Origin: Prosthecodimorpha hirschii
GTDB taxonomy: Bacteria > Pseudomonadota > Alphaproteobacteria > Rhizobiales > Ancalomicrobiaceae
Reading direction: 5' to 3'
DNA: 64,000 bases
NCBI RefSeq assembly: GCF_001305515.1
Contig: NZ_LJYW01000001.1
Location: 5,610,101-5,674,100 of the forward strand
The notes under the pieces: model-generated
Seen by the model: only the letters and a program-made list of their open reading frames with translations
The model's database searches: none
Told to the model about the DNA's origin: nothing
In this document: one piece after another, positions 1 to 8,879 of the stretch
Layout: the number at the start of each line of letters is the position of its first letter
Position numbering within the stretch: the stretch's first letter is position 1
Program-made: the position numbers and the translations under genes

Positions 1-279
1 GTCGATGGCGTCGTTCTTGTTGCGCTTGACGTAGGGCTTCACATAGGCCGCCGGCACCAGTCGGACCTCGTGACCGAGCGCCGCGATCCGGCGTGCCCAG
101 TGGTGAGCCGAACCGCAGGCCTCCATCACCACCAGGCATGGCGGCAGCTGCGCCAGGAACCCGATGAACTGCGCCCGCTTCACCTGCCGCCGCAGCAGCG
201 CCCGATCCGCCGCGTCGACACCGTGCATCTGGAAAACCAGCTTGGCCAAGTCGACCCCAATTCTGATAATCTCGCTCAT
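1..279 (-). CDS. IS110/IS1111-family transposase, N-terminal 93 residues (cut by window start)
   Basis: The first 93 codons of an IS110-type transposase, a DEDD RuvC-like recombinase that moves its element through a circular intermediate. Reading inward from ATG at 277-279, the four acidic residues of the tetrad are visible: Asp10 in GVDLAK, Glu53 in VMEACGSAHHW, and Asp90/Asp93 in KNDAID, with the family's D-x-x-D spacing. The serine-bearing C-terminal Tnp domain lies beyond position 1, so intactness cannot be judged. Only about 75 nt lie between the start codon and the neighbouring repeat, so the left end is short. This would suit the IS1111 subgroup, whose long non-coding end is 3' of the gene. 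Family recognition is secure. Confidence 0.9.
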   Translation of the reverse strand, partial: MSEIIRIGVDLAKLVFQMHGVDAADRALLRRQVKRAQFIGFLAQLPPCLVVMEACGSAHHWARRIAALGHEVRLVPAAYVKPYVKRNKNDAID

Positions 280-351
280 GGATGGCTCCTATCCATCGTG
301 TCCGTTGCAAGACACACTCTGGCACTCAGATGCCGCAGGAGGGAGCCATCC
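280..351. repeat. 10-bp inverted repeat flanking the IS leader
   Basis: GGATGGCTCC at 280-289 is exactly repeated in inverse orientation as GGAGCCATCC at 342-351, enclosing about 52 nt just upstream of the transposase start codon. Such subterminal inverted repeats are a feature of IS1111-group members. It could also fold as a hairpin in the transposase leader transcript. Confidence 0.6.
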
Positions 352-359
352 ACATCAAC

Positions 360-505
360 ATTCCCGGCCGAAGCGAAGCGCAGAGCCGGGACCCACTCTG
401 CTGGCCACGTGCCGCAAGATTCTGTTTTTCATGGGCATTCCGACGCGGTTGCGATGCGAGTAGGCCCCGGATCGGCGGCGCTCGCGCGCCTTGTCCGGGG
501 ATGCG
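360..505. repeat. 146-bp GC-rich intergenic repeat, copy 1
   Basis: Begins ATTCCCGGCCGAAGCGAAGC, has a central segment with CCGCAAGATTCTG and ends in a palindromic half with CCCCGGATCGGCGG and CTTGTCCGGGG. The outer arms (CCCCGGA and TCCGGGG) pair. Non-coding, in the style of palindromic elements scattered in Hyphomicrobiales genomes. This copy abuts the IS110 element. Confidence 0.75.
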
Positions 506-690
506 CCGTCAGATCGGGGCGGGGATCGATAGGCTGCGGGATCGAGGCGGGGCTCGATGCGCCGTGCGATGGGGACGGGGATCGGTGCGCGATGAGATGG
601 ATTGTGGGGGGATCGGTGTCCGGGGCGATGCTCATCGTTCCGGGGACGATGCGCGGCCTTCGACAGGGGGATCGACAATCCCCCAACCGC
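506..690. other. Intergenic spacer without a recognisable gene
   Basis: GC-rich, low-complexity sequence with many gatcgggg and cgggatcg words between repeat copies 1 and 2. No ribosome-binding site followed by a credible coding frame is seen on either strand. Confidence 0.5.
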
Positions 691-838
691 ATTCCCGGCC
701 GCAGCGAAGCGGAGAGCCGGGACCCACTCTGCTGCCAACATGCCGCAAGATTTTGTTTCGATTGACGATCTTGATGCCGTCGCGGGGCGAGTAGGCCCCG
801 GATCGGCGGCCCTTCGGGCCTTGTCCGGGGATCCGCGG
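691..838. repeat. 146-bp GC-rich intergenic repeat, copy 2
   Basis: Same element as at 360, beginning ATTCCCGGCCGCAGCGAAGC. It differs in the right palindrome, where the loop reads CGGCCCTTCGGGCC. It is followed by about 121 bp of unique sequence that is itself repeated after copy 3. Confidence 0.75.
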
Positions 839-1228
839 AGAGATCTTGGCGTGCCCAGGGATCTGGCAGCCGACGCACCCTCTCGCGCCGCATTCCCGCC
901 CGGAGCCGCAGGCGGTCCGCGCACCAAGATCCAGAGATGGACGTCCAATCTCTCAGCGCATTCCCGGCCGGAGCGAAGCGGAGAGCCGGGCCCCACTCTG
1001 CTGCCAACATGCCGCAAGATTTTGTTTCGATTGACGATCTTGATGCCGTCGCGGGGCGAGTAGGCCCCGGATCGGCGGCCCTTCGGGCCTTGTCCGGGGA
1101 TCCGCGGAGAGATCTTGGCGTGCCCAGGGATCTGGCAGCCGACGCACCCTCTCGCGCCGCATTCCCGCCCGGAGCCGCAGGCGGTCCGCGCACCGAGATC
1201 CAGAGATGGGCGCCCAATCTCTCAGCGT
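700..1228. repeat. 269-bp tandem direct duplication
   Basis: Starting from the shared word GCTGCCAACATGCC at 731 and again at 1000, the two stretches are nearly identical for 269 bp, differing at only scattered bases (for example AAGATCCAGAGATGGACG against GAGATCCAGAGATGGGCG). Each unit is one intergenic repeat plus its downstream spacer with the word AGAGATCTTGGCGTGCCC. Copy 4 begins the third period. A recent unequal duplication is the simplest explanation. Confidence 0.8.
960..1107. repeat. 146-bp GC-rich intergenic repeat, copy 3
   Basis: Nearly identical to copy 2 and placed exactly 269 bp downstream, as part of the tandem array. Confidence 0.75.
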
Positions 1229-1374
1229 ATTCCCGGCCGGAGCGAAGCGGTGAGCCGGGACCCACTCTGCTGGCGACTCGCCGCAAGATTTTGTTTTTTA
1301 TGGGAATTCCGATGCCGCTGCGGGGCGAGTAGGCCCCGGATCGGCGGCGCTCGCGCGCCTTGTCCGGGGATGCG
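1229..1374. repeat. 146-bp GC-rich intergenic repeat, copy 4
   Basis: Starts 269 bp after copy 3, but its right half reverts to the copy 1 sequence (GGCGCTCGCGCGCC loop and GGGGATGCG end). The array is therefore a mosaic of two repeat subtypes. It lies about 50 bp beyond the end of the minus-strand operon. Confidence 0.75.
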
Positions 1375-1423
1375 AACGGGAGGATCGGGATTGGCAAACA
1401 GGACGGCTCAATGACCGTGCGGT

Positions 1424-2239
1424 TCAGGCCGGGAACGGGTAGCCGGCGGCATGGGCGGCGCGGTCCCAGGCGAGTGTGGTGGCGAAATCGGCTTGGGTGA
1501 CGGGGGCGAAGCCGGTCAGGCGCAGGGTGGCGGCGGGGGCGGGGAACCAGGGGCGGGTGGCGGCGGCCGCGAAGGCGTGCTTCAGGCTCTCGACGGCCTC
1601 AGTCGGCAGGGACAGGGCGGCGACGAAGGCCGGGATCGGGGCGAGATCGGTCGATGCAAGCACGCGGATGCCGGCGGTCAGGTCCGGGCGGTGGTGGGCG
1701 ATCAGGTCGTGCCAATAGGCGTCGAGCGGGCCGATGTCGATGGTGCCGTCGAGCACGCTGTCGAGGATGCGCCGCGCGGTGACCAGATTGCCGGCCATGC
1801 TGCCATAAAGCGCCGGCCGGTCCGGGCTGCGGTAGCCGAGCAGATGGTGGCGGAAGGCGTTGAAGCCGGAATGCGAATGCTCGACGGTCCAGCCGGCGCG
1901 CCCGCCGAAGGTGTCCTCCAGCGTGCGGTAGGGCGCGTCGCGGCGCACGATCAGATCGGAGCGGTAGACCGGCCGGCCGCCGGCCCAGGGCGCGGCCGGA
2001 ATGGGTGCGGCGATCGGCACCACGTCGGCGAGGCCGAGCGCGATCGGGTAGCCGCACATCTGCACCGCGCCGAGATCGCCGCGCCGCCACAATACCTCGA
2101 GCGGCTGCGGCGCCGGGTAGGCGAGATAGTCGAAATCGAGCCCGGCCTCGGCGACGATCGCCTCGATCAGCGCGCGCCAGGCTGCTTCAGCCTCGGGCGT
2201 CACCGCATACATGCGGGCATTGGCGATGAAGCGGCTCAT
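1424..2239 (-). CDS. PhnD-like/phosphate-phosphonate-type substrate-binding protein without signal peptide
   Basis: A 271-residue member of the PhnD/NMT1-like periplasmic binding fold. Recognisable family features are the opening MSRFIANARMYAVTP, the MCGYPIALG loop and the YRSDLIVRRD segment preceding the hinge. The ATG at 2237-2239 overlaps the stop of the upstream gene by 4 nt (ATGA), which fixes the start. There is no hydrophobic or twin-arginine signal at the N-terminus, odd for a binding protein; signal-less relatives exist but their role is unclear. Last gene of the Opp operon, so it may bind the transported compound or a product inside the cell. Ligand unknown. Confidence 0.75.
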   Translation of the reverse strand: MSRFIANARMYAVTPEAEAAWRALIEAIVAEAGLDFDYLAYPAPQPLEVLWRRGDLGAVQMCGYPIALGLADVVPIAAPIPAAPWAGGRPVYRSDLIVRRDAPYRTLEDTFGGRAGWTVEHSHSGFNAFRHHLLGYRSPDRPALYGSMAGNLVTARRILDSVLDGTIDIGPLDAYWHDLIAHHRPDLTAGIRVLASTDLAPIPAFVAALSLPTEAVESLKHAFAAAATRPWFPAPAATLRLTGFAPVTQADFATTLAWDRAAHAAGYPFPA

Positions 2240-3255
2240 GCGAAGCGCAACCGCTGGCCGATGCCGAGCCGTTCGCCCTTGGCCAGCATGGCATGGCCGA
2301 GAGCGATGTCGGACAGCGACAGGCCGCGATGCCAGAACAGGATGGTCTCGTCGTCGCGCTCGCGGCCGGGCTTCAGGCCGGCGACGATCTGGCCGAGTTC
2401 GGCATGCAGCGTCGCCTCCGACAGCCGGCCGGTCTCGACATGGGCGCGCAGCGAGCCGAACTTGCCGCCCTTGCACTGGCCCCAGTCGTCGACGACGAGC
2501 TTGGACATGATGTCAGTCAGCGACAGTTCGACCGCGCTCATCGTGCCGTAGGGCACCACGAAGGCGCCGGGCTTGATCCAGTCGGTCTTCAGGAGCGGCT
2601 GCGGCGCATCCAGGCGCGAGGCCTCGACGACGATGTCGGCGCCGGCGACGCAGGAGCGCCAGTCCTCGGTCGCCACCACCGGCTTGCCGAGGTCGGCCGC
2701 CAGCTTGGCGGCGAAGCCGTCGCGGCTCTCCGGGCGGCGCGAATGGACGCGGATCTCGTCGAAGTCGAACAGGCTGTCGAGCAGGCGTACGTTCCAATAG
2801 GCGGTGCCGCGCGCGCCGATATGGCCGAGCACCTTGGAGCCCTTGCGGGCGAGATATTTCGCCCCGATCGCCGTGACCGCGCCGGTGCGCATGTCGGTGA
2901 TGCCGGAGGCATCGAGGATCGCCTTGGGGCGGCCGTCGAAGCGGTCGAACAGGGTCAGCACGGCCAGCTCGGAGGGCAGGGATTTCTTGTAGTTGTCGAC
3001 GAAATCGCCGACCACCTTGACGCCGGCGGCATCGATCGACCCGCCGAGCGAGCCGCGCAGCACGTTGAAATGGCCGTTCGCCACGCCCGGTTCGAGATGC
3101 ACGCGCGGCTCGATCACGGCCTCGCCGCGGCCTTGGGCGGCGAGTGCCGTCTCGATCGCGGCCAGAATTTCGGCATCCGTCATGGCCAGCGCGGCCACGT
3201 CGAGGCGGTTCAGGTAGCTGATATAGATCGGCGGCATGGCGTCCGGGGCGGACAT
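2236..3255 (-). CDS. Ornithine cyclodeaminase / mu-crystallin family protein
   Basis: A 339-residue NAD(P)-dependent enzyme of the OCD/mu-crystallin family. Seen: an N-terminal substrate domain with conserved Lys80 in GVKVVGDF, the RTGA signature at 123-126, and a Rossmann nucleotide loop GHIGARGTA around 144-152. Family members deaminate ornithine cyclically, reduce cyclic imines or oxidise N-alkyl amino acids (opine-like), so the activity cannot be named. It lies 21 nt downstream of the oppF-like gene and is translationally coupled to the following binding protein. Within an uptake operon for an amine or amino-acid derivative, an imine-reducing or amino-acid cyclising role is reasonable. 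Confidence 0.8.
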   Translation of the reverse strand: MSAPDAMPPIYISYLNRLDVAALAMTDAEILAAIETALAAQGRGEAVIEPRVHLEPGVANGHFNVLRGSLGGSIDAAGVKVVGDFVDNYKKSLPSELAVLTLFDRFDGRPKAILDASGITDMRTGAVTAIGAKYLARKGSKVLGHIGARGTAYWNVRLLDSLFDFDEIRVHSRRPESRDGFAAKLAADLGKPVVATEDWRSCVAGADIVVEASRLDAPQPLLKTDWIKPGAFVVPYGTMSAVELSLTDIMSKLVVDDWGQCKGGKFGSLRAHVETGRLSEATLHAELGQIVAGLKPGRERDDETILFWHRGLSLSDIALGHAMLAKGERLGIGQRLRFA

Positions 3256-3276
3256 CGCGGAAATCTCCTGGGACTG

Positions 3277-4295
3277 TCAGGGCGTGGCGGCGGCGGCCGT
3301 GGCGGCGTCTGCCGCCACCAGCAGGGCGTCCGCGGCGGCCGTCGGGGCGAGCGAGAAGGGGAAATGGCAGCGCACGCGGCGGCCTGGGCCGACCTCGCGC
3401 TCGGCCGGCACGTCGACGGCGCAGCGGGGCTGCGCGACCGGGCAGCGGGTGTGGAAGCGGCAGCCCGACGGCAGATCGACCACGCTCGGAATCTCGCCGC
3501 CGAGCACGATCGGCCGGCGCCGGCGCTTCGGATCGATGGCCGGATTGGTCGAGACCAGCGCGGCGGCGTAAGGATGGGCCGGGCGATCGAACAGGTCGCG
3601 GGTCGGCGCCGTCTCGACGATCTGGCCGAGATACATCACCGCGGTGCGGTCGGTGACGCGGCGGATGACGTTGAGATTGTGGCTGACCAGCAGATAGGTC
3701 AGGCCGAGGTCGCGGCGCAGATCCATCAGGAGATTGAGCAATTCGCCCTGCACCGAGACGTCGAGCCCGGCGGTCGGCTCGTCGGCGACGATCAGGTCCG
3801 GCTCGACCATCAGCGCCCGCGCGACGCCGACGCGGCGGGCCTGGCCGCCGGAGATCTGGTGCGGGAACTTGGTGACGATGTCGCGCGGCAGGCCGAGCCG
3901 GGCGAGGAGCCCGTCCAGCCGCCGGCGGGCGGCCTCGCGCGGCAGGCCGTGGATGGCGATCGGCTCCTCCAGCGTCCGCCCGATGGTCAGGCGCGGCGAC
4001 AGCGAGGCGACCGCATCCTGCAGCAGCATCTGCACGCGGCGGCGGAAGCCGAGCGGATCGGCCGCCATGGTCTCGATCAGCGGCGCCCCGCCGATCCGGA
4101 TCCAGCCGGTCGTCAACGGCGTCAGGCCGATCAGCGTCCGGCACAGCGTCGTCTTGCCGGAGCCGGATTCACCGACGAGGCCGAGGACCTCGCCGCGGGC
4201 GATGGTCAGGTCGACATGGTCGAGCGCATGCACACGGCCGCCGAAGACGACCGAGACATCCTCGAAACTGACCAGCGGGGGCGCGGCCGGATCGG

Positions 4296-4299
<4 letters not shown>
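3277..4299 (-). CDS. Oligopeptide/dipeptide-type ABC transporter ATP-binding protein (OppF-like)
   Basis: Cytoplasmic ATPase of a peptide/opine-type importer, 340 residues. Walker A is GESGSGKTT at 43-51, the ABC signature ISGGQ at 149-153, Walker B LIVADEP from 169 and the switch histidine His207. The C-terminal oligopeptide-transporter extension carries the clustered cysteines around GCRFHTRCP (279-287). Start ATG overlaps the stop of the preceding oppD-like gene by 4 nt. With the paired ATPase, two permeases and the binding protein it forms a complete importer. Confidence 0.92.
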
Positions 4300-5276
<977 letters not shown>

Positions 5277-5277
5277 G

Positions 5278-6132
5278 TCAGCGCTCCCGGCCGATGCGCG
5301 GATCGACGGCGTCGCGCAGCGCCTCGCCGAACAGGGTGAAGCCGAGCGTCGCCAGCGCCAGCGCCAGGCTGGAGACGACGACCGGGATCCAGCTGTCCGA
5401 CAGGAACTGGTAGCCGTCCTGGATCAGGGTGCCCCAGCTGGCGAGCGGCGGGCGGACGCCCAGGCCGAGGAAGGACAGCCCGGCCTCGATGGTGATGACC
5501 ACGGGGATGTCCATCGAGGCGAGCACGACCAGCGGACCCATGATGTTGGGCAGGAGATGGACGAAGACGATGCGCGCGCCCGACGCGCCGAGGATGCGCT
5601 CGGCTTCGAGGAACGGCGCGTTCTTCAGCGTCAGCACCTGCGCGCGGGCGACCCGGCCGAAATGCGGCGTCATGGTCAGGGCCACGATGGCGACGACGAC
5701 CCCGGTCGAGGGGCCGAACACGGCCACGATGGCGAGCGCCAGCACGAGGCTCGGGAAGGCGGCAATCACGTCGAACAGGATCAGGATCACCCGCTCGCCG
5801 CGGTCCGACAGATAGGCGGCCAGGATGCCGAGCACGGTCCCGGCAGCGAGCGCCAGCGCGATCGCCGACAGGGCCACGCTCATCGCGATGGTCGCGCCGT
5901 GGATCAGGCGGGAGAAGAGATCGCGGCCGAGATGGTCGGTGCCGAGCCAATGGGCGGCGGAGGGCGGCGCGAAGCGGTTCATCACGTCGAGCGCGTCGGG
6001 ATCGTGGGTCGCGATCACCGGGGCGAACAGCGCGGCGAGGATGACCAGGACGAAGATCGTGAAGCCGACCGCGCCGGTGATCGAGCCGGTCGCGCGGCGC
6101 AGGGTGGCCAGGATGGCGGCGAGGGTGTTCAT
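5278..6132 (-). CDS. Peptide/opine-type ABC transporter permease (OppC/DppC-like)
   Basis: Inner-membrane permease of 284 residues with about six hydrophobic spans. The N-terminal OppC domain carries the periplasmic LGTDHLGRDLFSRLIHGA motif of DppC/OppC proteins, and the EAA-type coupling loop includes ILGASGARIVFVHLLPN. The reading frame is open far upstream, but the start is set at ATG 6130-6132 because it overlaps the oppB-like stop by 4 nt and begins exactly where family homology begins. Confidence 0.92.
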   Translation of the reverse strand: MNTLAAILATLRRATGSITGAVGFTIFVLVILAALFAPVIATHDPDALDVMNRFAPPSAAHWLGTDHLGRDLFSRLIHGATIAMSVALSAIALALAAGTVLGILAAYLSDRGERVILILFDVIAAFPSLVLALAIVAVFGPSTGVVVAIVALTMTPHFGRVARAQVLTLKNAPFLEAERILGASGARIVFVHLLPNIMGPLVVLASMDIPVVITIEAGLSFLGLGVRPPLASWGTLIQDGYQFLSDSWIPVVVSSLALALATLGFTLFGEALRDAVDPRIGRER

Positions 6133-7115
6133 GCGCCTGCCCCCTGGCCGGAGCTGCGCCGGATGCGCGGATCGATCGCCGAATAGGACAGGTCGACGAT
6201 CAGATTGACGACCACGAACAGCACCACCACGACCAGCACCGCGCCCTGCACGACCGGGAAATTGCGTTCCGAAACCGCCTCGTAGACCAGCCGGCCGAGC
6301 CCCGGCCGGGCGAACACGATCTCGACCAGCACGGCGCCGCCGAGCAGCCGGCCGATGCCGAGGCCGAGGATGGCGATGGTCGGGATGCAGGCATTCTTCA
6401 GCGCGTATTTGTAGGTGATCAGCCGCTCCGACAGGCCATAGGCGCGGGCGGTGCGGATATAGGGTTCGCCGAGCACTTCCAGCATCGAGGATCGGACCAG
6501 ACGGGCGATGAAGCCGATCCAGCCGGCGGCGAGCGCCAGCGTCGGCAGGATCATGCGCCGGGCCTCGTCGAGGAACTCGCCCGACCGGCTGGTGCCGAGC
6601 ACCGGCAGCCAGTCGAGCCAGATGGCGAAGATCAGGAGCAGGAAGATCGCGATGACGAAGCTCGGCACCGCGATGAAGGCGACCGAGACGAAGGCCAGGA
6701 TGGTGTCGCTCGCCGAGCCGCGATGGGTCGCGGCGTGGATGCCGAGCGGCACGCCGATCAGGACGGAGAGCCCGATCGCCGAGAAGGTCAGGATGACCGT
6801 GTAGGGCAGGACGGAGGCGACGAGCTGCACCACCGGCTTGCCCGAGATCACGTCGACGCCGAGATTGCCGGTCAGCACGGCGCCGAAGAAGCGCCAGAGC
6901 CGGACATGCAGGGGCTGGTCGAGCCCCATCTCGGCGATGAAGCGCTTCGCCAGCTCGGGCGAGGCCTGCGGCCCGAGCAGCGACTTGGCGGGATCGCCCG
7001 GCACGAGCGCGGTCAGGGCGAACAGCAAGACCATCGCCCCGAACACGATCAGGACGGTGGTCAAGAGGCGGCTCGCCACATAGCCGAGCCGCTCGTCCTT
7101 GAAGAGCCGGGTCAC
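6129..7115 (-). CDS. Peptide/opine-type ABC transporter permease (OppB/DppB-like), GTG start
   Basis: A 328-residue permease with six predicted spans. Family marks are the first span, the VPGDPAKSLLGPQAS loop, and the coupling motif RAYGLSERLITYKYALKN. It starts with GTG (CAC at 7113-7115), 11 nt after the stop of the binding-protein gene. Forms the heterodimeric channel with the OppC-like protein. Confidence 0.9.
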   Translation of the reverse strand: MTRLFKDERLGYVASRLLTTVLIVFGAMVLLFALTALVPGDPAKSLLGPQASPELAKRFIAEMGLDQPLHVRLWRFFGAVLTGNLGVDVISGKPVVQLVASVLPYTVILTFSAIGLSVLIGVPLGIHAATHRGSASDTILAFVSVAFIAVPSFVIAIFLLLIFAIWLDWLPVLGTSRSGEFLDEARRMILPTLALAAGWIGFIARLVRSSMLEVLGEPYIRTARAYGLSERLITYKYALKNACIPTIAILGLGIGRLLGGAVLVEIVFARPGLGRLVYEAVSERNFPVVQGAVLVVVVLFVVVNLIVDLSYSAIDPRIRRSSGQGAGA

Positions 7116-7126
7116 CGCCGCGGCCG

Positions 7127-8680
7127 TCAGGCGCCGAGACCCCAGCTGTCATACTGCCAGTCGAGCCAGCCCGGCACGCCGGCCGGCTTCAGCCAGCTGC
7201 GATGCACCAGCACGTTGACCTCGTTGGTCAGCCAGACGAAGGCAGCCGACTGGTCCATCAGCTGCTGCGCCTTGACGACCATCTCGCCGCGCTTGGCCGG
7301 ATCGAGCTCGACCGCGGCGGCCGCGAACAGCGCGTCGTAGTCCTTGTTCTGCCAGCGCTGCCAGTTCCAGGTGCCGGTCTGGCCGGACACGAACCACTGC
7401 ATGATGAAGTTCGGGTCATGCTTGCCGTTGAAGCGCAGCAGGAACAGGTCGAGATTCTTGCCGCTGTCGCCGTTGCCGGCATTCCAGTAGGTGCCGCCTT
7501 CCTGCGCGTCGACCTCGATGGTCACGCCGATCTCGGCGAGCAGGGCCCGGGCGACCAGGGCCATGTTCTGGTAGGCCGGCTGGTTGAGGATGGTCAGCTT
7601 CAGCTTCAGTCCGGAGACGCCGGCCTCGGCGAGCAGCTTCTTGGCCTCGGCGACGTTGCGCTTGTAGACCGGGGCTTCCTTCCAGTGACCGAAGATCTGC
7701 GGCGGCAGCAGCGTGTTGAGCCGCGGCGCCTTGCCGTTGTAGCCGGCGGCCAGCATCTGATCGACATCGAGGCCGAGGCGGATCGCCTGGCGCACCTTCA
7801 GATCGGCGAGCGGGCCCTTCTCGACATTCATGCCGAGCCAGACATAGGCGATCGATGGCTGCTCGGAGACGGTCAGGCCGGCGACCGACTTCAGCGGCTC
7901 GGCGACGGCCGGGGCCAGGATGGCGAAGTCGATCTCGCCGGAGCGCAGCGCCAGATCGGTGGTGCGCGGATCGGAGATGAAGCGGATCGCGATTTCCTGC
8001 AGCGCGGGGGCCGGGCCCTTGTAGGCGGGGTTGCGGGTCAGGGTCGCGCCGCGCTGGCGCTCGATGGCGGTCAGCCGGTAGGGGCCGGTGCCGACCGGCT
8101 TGGTCGCATAGTCGGCGCCGAGCTTCTCGACCGCCGCCTTGGAGACGATGCAGCCGGATACGTCGCCGATCACGGTGGTGAAGATGTTGGCGCGCGGCTT
8201 CTCCAGCACGATCTTGCCGGTGTACTTGCCGGTCACCTCGACCGCCTTGAGGCCGCCCCAGTCGGCCTTGTAGGGGCTCTCCTTCTGGCCCTCCTTGGGC
8301 GGCAGGCCCATGCGCTCGAAGGAGAACTTCACGTCCTCGGCGGTCATCTCGCCGTAGCCGTCGGTGAACATCAGGCCGGGCTTCAGCGTGAAGCCGATCT
8401 CGGTCGGCGAGAGCTGGTCGATCTTCTCGGCGGCGTCGAGTTCGAGCTCGGCCGAATTGACCTTCTGCTTCATCAGCCGCTGATAGACCACGCGGCAGAC
8501 ATTGGCGTCCCACGGGCCGGTCCGGTAGGCCGGGTCGAGATTGGCCAGATCGCGGTCGATGCGGACCGTGATCTTGTCGCGCGGGCCCTGCTGGGCGAGC
8601 GCCGGGCCACCCCACGCCGCCGTCAGGGCGGCGGTGGCGGTCCCGGCGAGGAACGTGCGTCGATCGATCGTGATGGACAT
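7127..8680 (-). CDS. Tat-exported peptide/opine-type solute-binding protein (SBP family 5)
   Basis: Periplasmic ligand-binding subunit, 517 residues. The N-terminus MSITIDRRTFLAGTA has a twin-arginine RRTFL motif followed by a hydrophobic segment ending GGPALAQ, so export by the Tat system is expected. Family 5 marks include the LKPGLMFTDG segment and the VGTGPYRLTAIE segment. ATG at 8678-8680 is preceded by AGGAGA about 8 nt upstream; the frame extends upstream, but only this start gives a proper signal peptide. The ligand is unknown; context suggests an N-methylated amine, betaine or modified amino acid. Confidence 0.9.
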   Translation of the reverse strand: MSITIDRRTFLAGTATAALTAAWGGPALAQQGPRDKITVRIDRDLANLDPAYRTGPWDANVCRVVYQRLMKQKVNSAELELDAAEKIDQLSPTEIGFTLKPGLMFTDGYGEMTAEDVKFSFERMGLPPKEGQKESPYKADWGGLKAVEVTGKYTGKIVLEKPRANIFTTVIGDVSGCIVSKAAVEKLGADYATKPVGTGPYRLTAIERQRGATLTRNPAYKGPAPALQEIAIRFISDPRTTDLALRSGEIDFAILAPAVAEPLKSVAGLTVSEQPSIAYVWLGMNVEKGPLADLKVRQAIRLGLDVDQMLAAGYNGKAPRLNTLLPPQIFGHWKEAPVYKRNVAEAKKLLAEAGVSGLKLKLTILNQPAYQNMALVARALLAEIGVTIEVDAQEGGTYWNAGNGDSGKNLDLFLLRFNGKHDPNFIMQWFVSGQTGTWNWQRWQNKDYDALFAAAAVELDPAKRGEMVVKAQQLMDQSAAFVWLTNEVNVLVHRSWLKPAGVPGWLDWQYDSWGLGA

Positions 8681-8879
8681 CGCGCTGTCTCCTGTGTCGT
8701 GCCGCCGAAGGGCGGTGGGCGTCGGAAGCTTGGCGCCGGGGGCCCGCCTGCTGCCGCCACCCGGAAGGGGGGCTTGGCAGGCACGGGGCCCGGCGCCGGA
8801 TGAGATAGGGGCCGGCGTCACAAGGACGACGGGCCGATATGCGAATTCCGCCGGCGCGGCGCGAACCGCGCGCGGGTTC

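Larger units (their letters stand above)
1..358 (-). mobile_element. IS110-family insertion sequence, left (5') part
   Basis: Comprises the transposase start and about 75 nt of leader. The outer boundary is inferred: the chromosomal repeat copy beginning at 360 has the same first bases as its three siblings, so the element must end at or just before about 358. No terminal inverted repeat or target duplication can be confirmed because the other end is outside the window. Confidence 0.6.

Noticed and set aside
360-1374. CRISPR array
   Set aside because: Repeats are about 146 bp with 269- and 331-bp spacing; they are not short direct repeats with uniform spacers, and no cas gene is nearby.
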